From JADJWR01 sp964610575 (lineage in GTDB: Bacteria; Pseudomonadota; Gammaproteobacteria; Burkholderiales; Burkholderiaceae_F): a DNA stretch of 64,000 nt. The notes beneath the pieces were generated by a model, which was not told the origin of the DNA, did no database searches, and was given only the letters and a program-made list of their open reading frames with translations. Position numbers and translations under genes: made by a program. Positions 54,455 to 63,600 of the stretch are shown here, piece after piece. The first letter of the stretch is position 1. Every line of letters begins with the position of its first letter. The stretch lies in NCBI GenBank assembly GCA_964610575.1, contig CAZSYX010000009.1, positions 8,504-72,503 on the forward strand, given 5' to 3'.

Positions 54455-55208
54455 GGGCACCTCCCCAGACGCAACCGGAATCGATGCATACCGCGTCGTC
54501 ACGCAGCACGAGCCCGAGCGTCGACCAGTGCCCGAAGATGACCGGCGTGCCGCGCGTGGCGCGCTGCGGGTGGTCGAACCATGGCACGAAACCCGGCGGC
54601 GCCGCCTTGGTGCCTTCCTTGACCGTGAAATCCATCGTTCCGTCGGCAGCGACGAAACGCAGGCGCGTGAGCGCGTTGATCACGCAGCGCGCGCGGTCGG
54701 CGCCTTCGAGGCGATCGTCCCACTGCGCCGGCCGGTTGCCATACATGGTGGCGAGGAAAGCGCGGTAGTCCGGCGCGCGCAACCGCGTCTCGATCTCGGA
54801 GGCGAGCGAGAGTGTCTTCTCGACCGACCACTGCGGCAGCACGCCGGCGTGGACGAACAGCGCGCCGGCTTCGTGCAACGCCAGCGGCCGCGCGCGCAAC
54901 CAGTCGAGCAGTTCGTCGCGGTCCGGTGCGGCGAGGATGTCGGCCAGCGTGTCGTCGTCGTGCTGCCTGCGGATCCCGGCGGCCACCGCGAGCAGGTGCA
55001 GGTCGTGATTGCCGAGCAGGGCGTCCGCGCGGCCGCCGAGCGACTTCACGAAGCGCAGCGAGGCCAGCGACTGCGGCCCGCGGTTGATCAGGTCGCCGAT
55101 GAACAGCAGGCGCGACGACGGCGGCAGTTCTTCGAGCAGCGACTGCAGGCTGGCCAGGCAGCCCTGCACATCGCCGATGACCCACAGCCGATCATCGGCG
55201 GCAGTCAT
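54372..55208 (-). CDS. apaH: Diadenosine tetraphosphatase ApaH
   Basis: This 278-residue metallophosphatase hydrolyses Ap4A to two ADP. The metal-binding blocks VIGDVQGC, GDLINRGPQS and GNHDLHLL are all intact, and HWSTLGL near the C-terminus is present. Its start overlaps the end of the upstream hldE2 gene (ATGA), placing it in the heptose operon. Its final 83 bases are read on the other strand as the end of plsC. In relatives ApaH links nucleotide stress signals, including RNA decapping, to motility and surface traits. Confidence 0.95.
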   Translation of the reverse strand: MTAADDRLWVIGDVQGCLASLQSLLEELPPSSRLLFIGDLINRGPQSLASLRFVKSLGGRADALLGNHDLHLLAVAAGIRRQHDDDTLADILAAPDRDELLDWLRARPLALHEAGALFVHAGVLPQWSVEKTLSLASEIETRLRAPDYRAFLATMYGNRPAQWDDRLEGADRARCVINALTRLRFVAADGTMDFTVKEGTKAAPPGFVPWFDHPQRATRGTPVIFGHWSTLGLVLRDDAVCIDSGCVWGGALTALCWPARRLIQVPCPQYRRPGSAPN

Positions 55209-55699
55209 CGCGCGCCGCGAACCTTGGCCAGCAGCGCGCTCGTCGAGCGTTCGAACTCGAAGGCAATCGCCACCGTCCGCGCGCCCCAGGTACGCGCCAG
55301 TTGCGCCTCGGGCACGGCCGCCATGTCGTAGTCGCCGCCCTTGACGTAGATGTCGGGGCGAACGATCTCGACCACCGGCAGCGGCACCGCTTCGTCGAAT
55401 ACGGTGACCAGCGACACGCTCTCCAGCGCCGCCAGCACGGCGGCGCGATCGGCCTCGGTGTTGACCGGTCGGTCGTCGCCCTTGCCGAGCCGCCGCACCG
55501 AGGCGTCCGAGTTCACCGCCACCACCAGGCTGGCGCCGAGCGCGCGTGCGCGCGCCAGGTAAGTCACGTGGCCGCGATGCAGCAGGTCGAACACGCCGTT
55601 GGTGAGCACCAGCGGGCGCGCCATTCGCGCGACCGCACGCGAGAGATCGGCGCGCGCGACGACTTTCATCTCGAACAGCGGCGGTTCAGGCATGCGCAT
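55205..55699 (-). CDS. hldE2: Heptose-1-phosphate adenylyltransferase (HldE C-terminal domain type)
   Basis: This 164-residue nucleotidyltransferase activates D-glycero-beta-D-manno-heptose 1-phosphate to ADP-heptose. TNGVFDLLHRGHVTYL is the nucleotide-binding motif, and VKGGDYDMAAVPEAQL is diagnostic for RfaE2. It is a separate gene rather than fused to the kinase as in E. coli. The start may be the ATG at 55699 or 55693; both lie in the overlap with gmhB. It is followed by apaH with an ATGA overlap. Confidence 0.94.
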   Translation of the reverse strand: MRMPEPPLFEMKVVARADLSRAVARMARPLVLTNGVFDLLHRGHVTYLARARALGASLVVAVNSDASVRRLGKGDDRPVNTEADRAAVLAALESVSLVTVFDEAVPLPVVEIVRPDIYVKGGDYDMAAVPEAQLARTWGARTVAIAFEFERSTSALLAKVRGAR

Positions 55700-56285
55700 C
55701 CTCGCTCAGCGCCTGGCGCAGCAGCTCGCTCGCCACCGCCTCGGCCAGCGAGGCGAAGCGCGCGGTGGCCTGCGGCGCCAGGTCGGCCGCTGGCAGCGCA
55801 CGTCCGTCGGTGCCCAGCAGCACGCGCTGCGGCACGCCGGCGGCAGCGGCAGCCTCGATGTCCGAGGCCTTGTCGCCGAACAGCACCGAGCGCGCGAGGT
55901 CGAGCGACAGCTCGCGCGCGGCGGTGAGCAGCAGTCCCGGCGCCGGCTTGCGGCAGTCGCAGTCACACCGGTAATCGGGCAGACGCGCCTGCGGGTGATG
56001 AGGGCAGTGGTACACGCCGGCCAGCGGCGCACCGGCGGCGGCGAACTCGGCCGCCATCCACTCGGTCAGTCGCCGATAGTCGTCCTCGCTGTACAGCCCG
56101 CGACCGATGCCGGACTGATTGGTGACCACGGCCAGCGCGAAGCCCTGGCGATGCAACTGCGCGCAGGCGGCGAGCGTGCCGGGGACGAACTGGAAATCTT
56201 CGCGCCGGGACACATAGCCGTGATCGATGTTGATCACGCCGTCGCGGTCGATGAAGGCGGCGCGGCGCAGGCCGGTAGCCGGCAT
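55686..56285 (-). CDS. gmhB: D-glycero-beta-D-manno-heptose 1,7-bisphosphate 7-phosphatase
   Basis: This 199-residue HAD phosphatase removes the C7 phosphate of heptose bisphosphate. The nucleophile motif is FIDRDGVIN, the zinc site is CPHHPQARLPDYRCDCDC, and GDKASDIEAAAAAG is the third HAD motif. The ATG at 56285 overlaps the hldD stop by one base (TGATG), and the open frame further upstream is not the gene. It sits between hldD and hldE2. Confidence 0.94.
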   Translation of the reverse strand: MPATGLRRAAFIDRDGVINIDHGYVSRREDFQFVPGTLAACAQLHRQGFALAVVTNQSGIGRGLYSEDDYRRLTEWMAAEFAAAGAPLAGVYHCPHHPQARLPDYRCDCDCRKPAPGLLLTAARELSLDLARSVLFGDKASDIEAAAAAGVPQRVLLGTDGRALPAADLAPQATARFASLAEAVASELLRQALSEDAHA

Positions 56286-57274
56286 CAGCTCGCGCCCAGC
56301 AGCCAGTCGACGTAGGAGGCCACACCCTGCTCGACGCTGGCCATCGGCCGCGTGAACCCCGCCGCGCGCAACTGCGTCAGGTCCGCCTGCGTATAGGCCT
56401 GGTACTTGCCGCGCAGCGCCTCCGGGAAGGGGACGTACTCGATGCGCCGCTGGGATACCGACTCGGCCAGAGACAGCGGCGGCTCGCCGCCGCGCGCCCG
56501 CAGCGCGTTGACCACCGTCAGCGCCACGTCGTTGAATGGCTGCGCGCGCCCGGTGCCGACGTTGTAGATGCCGGTGGCCGGCCGCTCGGCGAAGAACAGG
56601 TTGACCGCCACCGCGTCGTCGACGTGAATGAAGTCGCGCCGCTGCTCGCCGGCGCCGTAGCCGTGGCTGCCTTCGAACAGGCGCACCTTGCCGTCGGCGC
56701 GGAACTGGTGAAAGTGGTGAAACGCGACCGACGCCATCCGCCCCTTGTGCGCCTCGCGCGGTCCGTAGACGTTGAAGTAGCGCAGGCCGATCACCGGCGC
56801 TGCGAACGAGCGCAGGCGCCGGCGCACGATCTGGTCGAACAGGAACTTGGAGTAGCCGTAGACGTTCAGCGGCTTCTCGTTCTCGCGTGCTTCGGCGTAG
56901 GCCGGCCCCAGCCCGTAGACCGACGCCGACGAGGCGTAGACGAAAGGCACCTTCTGCGCCTGGCACCAGTCGAGCAACTCCAGCGAATAGCGGAAGTTGT
57001 TGTCGAGCATGTAGCGGCCGTTGGACTCCATCGTGTCCGAGCAGGCGCCCTGGTGGAAGACGATCTCGGGTCGGGCCACAGCGCCGCGCGCCACCCTGGC
57101 GCGGAAGTCCTCCTTGTCGAGGTAGTCGGCGATCTCGCAGTCGAGCAGGTTGCGGAACTTGTCGGCGCGGGTCAGGTTGTCGACGGCGACGATGTCGGTC
57201 TCGCCATGCTCGTTCAGCCGCCGGACCAGATTGGCGCCGACGAAGCCGGCGGCACCGGTGACGATGACGGTCAT
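56285..57274 (-). CDS. hldD: ADP-L-glycero-D-manno-heptose 6-epimerase
   Basis: This 329-residue extended SDR converts ADP-D,D-heptose to ADP-L,D-heptose, the building block of the LPS inner core. TGAAGFVGANLVRRLN is the NAD motif; FHQGACSDTMESNG, YASSASVYG, YGYSKFLFD and RYFNVYGPREAHKGRMAS are diagnostic for HldD (RfaD). It overlaps hldE1 by ATGA upstream and gmhB downstream by one base. The start is fixed by the NAD-binding strand. Confidence 0.97.
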   Translation of the reverse strand: MTVIVTGAAGFVGANLVRRLNEHGETDIVAVDNLTRADKFRNLLDCEIADYLDKEDFRARVARGAVARPEIVFHQGACSDTMESNGRYMLDNNFRYSLELLDWCQAQKVPFVYASSASVYGLGPAYAEARENEKPLNVYGYSKFLFDQIVRRRLRSFAAPVIGLRYFNVYGPREAHKGRMASVAFHHFHQFRADGKVRLFEGSHGYGAGEQRRDFIHVDDAVAVNLFFAERPATGIYNVGTGRAQPFNDVALTVVNALRARGGEPPLSLAESVSQRRIEYVPFPEALRGKYQAYTQADLTQLRAAGFTRPMASVEQGVASYVDWLLGAS

Positions 57275-58221
57275 GAAGCGGAGTCCTCGGCGAAGAGTTC
57301 GCCGTACGATACCGTTGCCGTGCCCAGCTTGCCGACCACGATGCCGCCGGCGCGGTTGGCCACCCTGACCGCCTCGTGCAGAGGACGGCCGGCGGCCATC
57401 ATCGCGGCCATCAAGGCGATGACGGTGTCGCCGGCGCCGCTGACGTCGTACACCTCGCGTGCCTGCGCCGGCACGCTCCAGGTCGCCTCGTCGGTGAACA
57501 GCGTCATACCTTCCTCGCTGCGCGTCAGCAGGATCGCCTGAACGCCCAGCCGGGTGCGGAGCCGCTGCACTCGCTGCTCGAGGTCCGCTTCGCTGCTCCA
57601 GCGGCCGATCACCTCGCGCAACTCGGCGCGATTGGGCGTGACCAGCGTGGCACCGGCGTAGCGCGAATAGTCGTCGCCTTTCGGATCGACCAGCACCGGC
57701 CGCGCGGCGGCGCGTGCCAGTTCGATCATCCGCGCGATGTGGGCGAGGCCCCCCTTGCCGTAGTCGGACAGAAGCACCACGTCGCACTCGGGCAGCAGCC
57801 GCGTGTACTCGTCCAGGTGCGCCGCCAGCACCTCGGCCTCGGGGGCGGTTTCGAAGTCCACCCGCACGATCTGCTGCTGGCGACCGATGACGCGCACCTT
57901 GACCGTGGTCGCCAGGCGCGGATCGGTATGCAGGTGGCCGTGGATGTCGCTTGCTTCCAGCAGGCGGACGATGCTGCGGCCGGCGTCGTCGTCGCCGACG
58001 ACCGTCAGCAGCCGTGCCTGCGCGCCGACGGCAACGATGTTGCGCGCCACGTTGGCTGCGCCGCCGAGCCGCTCTTCGGTGGAACGGACGTGCACCACCG
58101 GCACCGGCGCCTCGGGCGAGATGCGCTCGACGTCGCCGAACCAGTAGCGATCGAGCATCGCATCGCCGACCACGAGCACGCGGCAGCGCGCGAGGTCGGC
58201 CGGCGAGACAGGCGCATTCAT
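57271..58221 (-). CDS. hldE1: D-glycero-beta-D-manno-heptose-7-phosphate kinase (HldE N-terminal domain type)
   Basis: This 316-residue PfkB-family kinase forms heptose 1,7-bisphosphate. The GDAMLDRYWFGDVERISPEAPVP start is typical of RfaE1, and the catalytic Asp lies in YDVSGAGDTVIA. VVDPKGDDY-like (LVDPKGDDYSRY) and NRAELREVIG blocks follow the family. It is the first heptose gene of the operon and, unlike in E. coli, is not fused to the adenylyltransferase. Confidence 0.96.
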   Translation of the reverse strand: MNAPVSPADLARCRVLVVGDAMLDRYWFGDVERISPEAPVPVVHVRSTEERLGGAANVARNIVAVGAQARLLTVVGDDDAGRSIVRLLEASDIHGHLHTDPRLATTVKVRVIGRQQQIVRVDFETAPEAEVLAAHLDEYTRLLPECDVVLLSDYGKGGLAHIARMIELARAAARPVLVDPKGDDYSRYAGATLVTPNRAELREVIGRWSSEADLEQRVQRLRTRLGVQAILLTRSEEGMTLFTDEATWSVPAQAREVYDVSGAGDTVIALMAAMMAAGRPLHEAVRVANRAGGIVVGKLGTATVSYGELFAEDSAS

Positions 58222-58304
58222 CGGATCAGGCCGTCAGGCCGTTGAAGAAGAACCGGCGCCGCCGCCGCTTGCAGGGGCCGATGTGCATGGCGAACGCGGG
58301 CTGC

Positions 58305-59099
58305 CTAGAAGTGCGAGCGCGGGCCGGGCTGAAGCACGCTTCGGCCGGCATCTTCCTGTGCTTCCAACTGCGGGATCAGGCTGCGATAACGCCAGAAGTT
58401 GGCCGAGGACCACATCCGCGCCAGGCTCGAAATGTGCCAGCGGAAATGACGCAGCGAGCGATGGCTCAGTTGCTGCGCGGCGTGCACGACCTGCACCTGC
58501 GGCATGAAGGCGAGTGGCCAGCCAGCCAACTGCATGCGCGCGCAGATGTCGAAGTCCTCGCAGTACATGAAGAAGCCTTCGTCGAAGCCGCCCACCGAGG
58601 CGAAAGCGTCCGACCGGAACAGCAGGAACATGCCGGCGAACCAGCGGGGGATCTCGGGCGATGAGTAGGTCGGCAAGCGGCGCCGGATCAGCTCCCATGG
58701 CGTGATCAGGCTGCGCGCCGTGTCGGCAATGCGGCCGTCGGGTTCGAGCACCGCCGGCGCTGCCACGCCGGCGCCGGCGCGCAGGGCGTTGACCAGCACC
58801 GGGAACGGATTGCCCATCAGCGCGATGTCCGGATTGACGACGGCGAAGTATTCCGTGTCGCATTTGCGGAACGCCGCGTTGTGGTTCATGCCGAAGCCCA
58901 TCGGCGTCCGGTTGCGGACCACCTCCACCGCCGGCGAACGGCGGCCCTTGGTCGATGGCGGCGTTTCCGGCAGGTTCTGCGTCAGGATGACCCGCGCCAG
59001 TTCGGGTGACTCACAGCCGGCCAAGTCGGCGATCAGGGCATCGACGAGCGAGTGCTGTTCGTGGCTGATGACGGAGAGGGTGACGGAACCCTTGTTCAT
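58305..59099 (-). CDS. Family 2 glycosyltransferase (rhamnosyltransferase-like)
   Basis: This 264-residue GT-A protein transfers a sugar from a nucleotide donor. The fold is visible in RNRTPMGFGMNHNAAF, the DxD-like NPDIALM, the acceptor-side FAGMFLLFRSDAF and FDEGFFMYCEDFDICARM, as in WbbL/RfbF-type rhamnosyltransferases. A dTDP-rhamnose-synthesis gene (rmlD) lies upstream on the same strand, which supports rhamnose as the donor sugar. It precedes the heptose operon by 83 bases and may be cotranscribed with it. The 266 bases between it and rmlD hold no gene. Confidence 0.88.
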   Translation of the reverse strand: MNKGSVTLSVISHEQHSLVDALIADLAGCESPELARVILTQNLPETPPSTKGRRSPAVEVVRNRTPMGFGMNHNAAFRKCDTEYFAVVNPDIALMGNPFPVLVNALRAGAGVAAPAVLEPDGRIADTARSLITPWELIRRRLPTYSSPEIPRWFAGMFLLFRSDAFASVGGFDEGFFMYCEDFDICARMQLAGWPLAFMPQVQVVHAAQQLSHRSLRHFRWHISSLARMWSSANFWRYRSLIPQLEAQEDAGRSVLQPGPRSHF

Positions 59100-59365
59100 C
59101 TACGCTCGCTATCCGGCGGTCCGATGTCGTGAATTATTGGTCTGTCGCCAGCAAGAACCGGGTCACGGGACCTGATGCCTCGCCTTGGGCCTGGCCAATA
59201 CTGCAAAAAGCGACGCGCATGATACCCCCGCTCGCCGGTAGGGATCCGCACCTGTTTGCGTTAAGGGCCGCGGACGCCCGCAATGCTGGCAGCCTTCGCG
59301 GGGGCCGGGGGTAACGAAATGTTTTCCCCTGCGCCGGGTTGCCAGCGCTCGCGGCTTGCCCTGCT

Positions 59366-60283
59366 TCAGCGGGGCGGCTCGCCACCGGCCACGGCCAGGT
59401 CCAGCGCCAGATCCCAGGGTGGCAGGGCAACGCCCCAAAGCTGCCCAAGCCGTGTGCAATCGAGGACGGAATTCATCGGCCGGCGGGCCGGGGTCGGATA
59501 GTCCTTGCTGGGAATCGGCAAGATCGATCGAAGCCGGCGTTCGGGATCGGCAACCTGCTGCAGCAGCCGCTGCGCGAACTGGTGCCAGTTGGTCCGGCCG
59601 CCTGCCGTCATGTGGAAGACGCCGCCGCGCTCGGCAAAAGACGCCGCGATCGATGCGCGGTCGCGACCCGCACGCGCGGCGATGGCGGCGATCGCCTCGG
59701 CGATCGAGCGGGCCCAGGTCGGCGCGCCCCACTGGTCATCGACAATGCGCAGTTCCTCGCGCTCGCGCGCCAGGCGCACCATCGTGCGCAGGAAGTTGTG
59801 GCCGCGCGTCGCATAGACCCAGCTGGTGCGCAGCACGACCGCCGGCGTGCCGGCGGAGAGGATCGCCTGCTCGCCCTGCAGCTTGGTGCGGCCGTAGACC
59901 GACAGCGGGTTGAACGCGTCGTCCTCGGTGTAAGGCGCCTCCTTGGCTCCGTCGAACACGTAGTCGGTGGACAGGTGGATCAGCGAGGCGCCTAGCCGCC
60001 GGGCCTCCTCGGCAAGCACCGCCGGAGCGGCGGCGTTGACGGCGTGAGCGAGATCCGGCTCGGACTCGGCACGATCCACCGCGGTGTACGCGGCCGTGTT
60101 GACGATCAGGTCCGGCGCTGATTCTCTAACGACGGCCCGGATGGAGCCGGGTTGCGTCAGGTCGCACTGCGCGCGGCCGACGCAGTGCACCTGGCCCAGC
60201 GCCTGCATGCTGCGCTGGCATTCCCAGCCGACCTGGCCGTCGGGGCCGGTGATCAGTATGCGCAAGCTGCGCGTCGAATCCAT
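59366..60283 (-). CDS. rmlD: dTDP-4-dehydrorhamnose reductase
   Basis: This 305-residue SDR makes dTDP-L-rhamnose in the last step of the pathway. ILITGPDGQVGWECQR is the nucleotide motif, VNTAAYTAVDRAESEP, HLSTDYVFDG and YGRTKLQGEQAI carry the Tyr-Lys active site, and LRTSWVYATRGHNFLRTM is typical. The ATG at 60283 was chosen for the Rossmann strand. The partner genes rmlA, rmlB and rmlC are not in the window. It is divergent from the long glycosyltransferase gene. Confidence 0.95.
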   Translation of the reverse strand: MDSTRSLRILITGPDGQVGWECQRSMQALGQVHCVGRAQCDLTQPGSIRAVVRESAPDLIVNTAAYTAVDRAESEPDLAHAVNAAAPAVLAEEARRLGASLIHLSTDYVFDGAKEAPYTEDDAFNPLSVYGRTKLQGEQAILSAGTPAVVLRTSWVYATRGHNFLRTMVRLAREREELRIVDDQWGAPTWARSIAEAIAAIAARAGRDRASIAASFAERGGVFHMTAGGRTNWHQFAQRLLQQVADPERRLRSILPIPSKDYPTPARRPMNSVLDCTRLGQLWGVALPPWDLALDLAVAGGEPPR

Positions 60284-60660
60284 TGAGGTCGCGCCCTTCT
60301 CGTGTCCGGAGTTGCCATTCTGACCGCTGCCAAGCCGTCGTCCCGACGGTGGCAATGCCTGTCTTTCCACGTCTGCCTGGATCGCTGCGCGGCAATGCTA
60401 CTGGTGGCGGCGATGGGCCGCGAGTGAGGGGCGGGCGAAGTGAATGCGGGCAGGCGAGGCGTCCCGGCTGCAATGGCTTGAAACAACCCCCTGTCGTTCC
60501 CGGAGCGGCAAGTAAGATTGCAGTTTTCCCGCGGGCCGCGCCCGGCCGGGCCTTTGCGCCCAGGGTGCGCGGCTCGTGCTCATTTCGGCGGCATTGCAGC
60601 CGCCAGAGGCGTGCTTGATTGGTGGCCTGGCCGGCAGGAGACGGCGTGGACGGTGAGACG
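60284..60660. other. Divergent promoter region between rmlD and the methyltransferase-glycosyltransferase gene
   Basis: No gene is supported in these about 377 bases. A small perfect hairpin, CCGTCG with CGACGG (60335-60340 and 60344-60349), is nested in an outer TTGCCA/TGGCAA pair (near 60312 and 60350). Two divergent genes start at its edges, so the promoters must be here, but I cannot point to clear -35/-10 boxes. Confidence 0.5.
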
Positions 60661-63600
60661 ATGAATCCCTTCGACGCCGAGGCGCGGGTGCTTTACGACC
60701 GCGACATCGACGCGGGTCGGCGCAACTCGCTCGCCGTGCTGCTGGATCTCGTGCCGCCAGGCAGCGACGTGCTCGACGTGGGGATCGGCGGCGGCGCGCT
60801 CGGGCAGCACCTGAGTTCGGTCTGCGGCTGCCGCGTCGATGGCGCGACGATCAGCCCGGTGGAAGCCGCGCGCGCCGCCGCCTTCTACCGACGTATCGAG
60901 GTCGCCGACCTGAACGTGATCGGCCTCGACACGCTGTTCGGCGGCCAGCGCTACGACGCGATCATCTGCGCCGATGTGCTCGAACACCTGCCGCGACCCA
61001 CCGCCGTGCTCGATGCCTGCCGCGGGCTGCTGGCAGAGGGTGGCCGGCTGCTGCTGTCGATCCCGAATGTTGCATACAGCGGCCTGGTCGCTGAGCTGCT
61101 GTCCGGCGAGTTCCGCTACCGCACCGAAGGTCTGCTCGACCGAACCCACGTCCGCTTCTTCACGCGGCGGTCGGCTCTGCGCCTGCTGCGCGAGCAGGGC
61201 TGGCAGGTCGACGCCGTCAGGCCCGTCTATCTCGACCTGCGCGACTCCGAGTTCCGTCCCGACTTCGACGTGCTGCCGCCCGCGGTGCGTCGCTATCTGC
61301 TGGCCCGGCCGGACGGGCTGACCTACCAGTTCATCGTCCAGGCCCGGCCCGCGAATGCCGTGGCGAAGACGGGGAACGGGGCAACGGACGAGCCGGAAGT
61401 CAACCAGCCGGCATCGTATTCGACGCAGCTCTACCTGAAGGACGCCTCCGGCTACGCCGAGCATCGCAAGCTGGTCGTCCCGGCGCGGATCGGCGAGCAG
61501 CGCCAGCACGTTCTCTTCCCGTTGTCGGCTGGCGTCGGATCGCTGACCGGCCTGCGCTTCGATCCAGCCGACCGGCCGGGCTTCCTGAACCTGTTCGCCA
61601 TGCGCCTGCTTGACGCCGGCGGCAATGCGGTGTGGACCTGGGATGGCGCAGTGGCATCGCTGAAGACCGGCGACACCCACGATGTCGTGTTCCAGACGCC
61701 TTGGTCCGCAGAGCGCGGCGTGGTGCTGCTGTTCACTGGCGACGATCCTTACTTCGAGCTGCCGGTCGGCGCGGCGCAGTTCGCCGCCTGCGGCGAGCGG
61801 GCGACGCTGGAGGTCGAGCTGTCGTGGCCGATGTCGCCGGAGTATCTGCTGTTCGTCGACGAACTGGCGAAACGCGGACCGCGCGAGCAGGCGCTCGAGA
61901 GCGAACTGGCGCAGGCGAGGGAGCTGGCATCGCGGCGCGAGGCGGAGGCGGCTGCCGTTCGTGCGCAGGCCGAGCAGCAGCGCGCCGAAGCCACGGCGGC
62001 CGCCGAACAGCTTGCCGGGCGGCACGCCGAGATCGGCAGGCTCGAGAGCGAGTGCGTGCAGCTTCTTCAGCTACGCGACGCGCGCGAGGCGGAACTTCGG
62101 CGCGCCACGCAGGAGATCGCCTCCCTGGCGCACGCGCTCGAACACGCCCGCATGAGCAGCGACAGCATCGTCGAGCAGCGCGAACTGCTGCACAGGCGGG
62201 CGACCGATCTCGAGGCTTCGCGCTGGACCAAGCTGGGCGCGCGGCTCGCGAGGCTTCTCGGCCGCACCGGCAGTCCGCTGGCGCGGAGCACTGAATCGCT
62301 GCTGCCGGCGGAGCCGGCCCGCGCGCTGCGGCCGCCCCGTGCGGGCATCTCGATCGTCGTCCCCGTCTACAGGGGCCTGGCGGACACTCAGACCTGCCTG
62401 GAGTCGGTCCTGCGCACGACCTCGAAGGGGCAGCTGCACATCGTCGTCGTCAACGACGCCAGCCCGGAGCCGGAGATCACCGCCTATCTTCGGCAGCTGG
62501 CTGCGCGGGATGCGCGCGTGGAACTGATCGAGAACGCGTCGAACCTGGGCTTCGTCGCCAGCGTCAACCTGGGCATGCAACGGCACGGCGACGACGACGT
62601 CATCCTGCTCAACAGCGACACCGAAGTGGCAGGCAACTGGATCGACCGCCTGCGCGAGGCCGCCTATCGCGAGCGGAGCATCGCCACAGTGACGCCGTTT
62701 TCCAACGCGGCGACGATCTGCAGCTACCCGCGGTTCTGCGTCGAGGGCGCGATGCCGGCGGACATGTCGACCGCCGCGCTCGACCGCTTTTTCGCCGCCG
62801 AGAACGCAGGCCAGCGGGTCGACCTGCCGACAGCGGTCGGCTTCTGCATGTTCGTCCGCCGCGACTGCATCGACGAGGTGGGACTGTTCGATGCGGAACG
62901 CTTCGGCCGCGGTTACGGCGAGGAGAACGACTTCTGCATGCGCGCCCGGGTCACCGGCTGGCGCCATGTCCTTGCCCTCGACGCGTTCGTCCGCCACAGC
63001 GGCGGCGTCAGCTTCGGCGGCCAGAAGGCGGTCCGCGTGCACGAGGCGCAGGAACTGCTCGCCACGCTGCATCCCGACTACGCGCGGGCGGTTGCCCGGC
63101 ACATCCAGGAAGACCCGGCGCGGACGGCGCGCCTGAAGGTGGACCTGGCGCGCGTCCGCGCCAGCGACCTGCCGTCGGTGCTGTTCGTCTCGCACATCGG
63201 CGGCGGTGGCACGGAACGCCACTTGCGCGAGCTCGCCGCCGCCCTGGCGGCGCGGGCCAACGTGTTCCTGCTGCGGCCCACCGGCAGCGACGAGACGTTG
63301 CTCGAGTGGCTGCGCGAGGGCGAGGGCTTCCAGCTCGCGTTTCGCCTGCCCGGCGAGCACGACGCGCTGCTGCAGGCGCTGCGTGCACTGGGCGTTGCAC
63401 ACATCCACTTCCACCACACGCGCGGCCAGTCGCCTCGCGTCCTTGGACTGCCCGAGTCGCTCGACGCCACGCACGACGTCACGGTGCACGATTTCTTCGC
63501 CGTCTGTCCGCAGGTGACGCTGTCGGACGAGATCGGCCGCTACTGCGGCGAGTTCGGCCGTGAGCAGTGCATGGCCTGCCTGAAGCGGCGCCCGGCGCCG

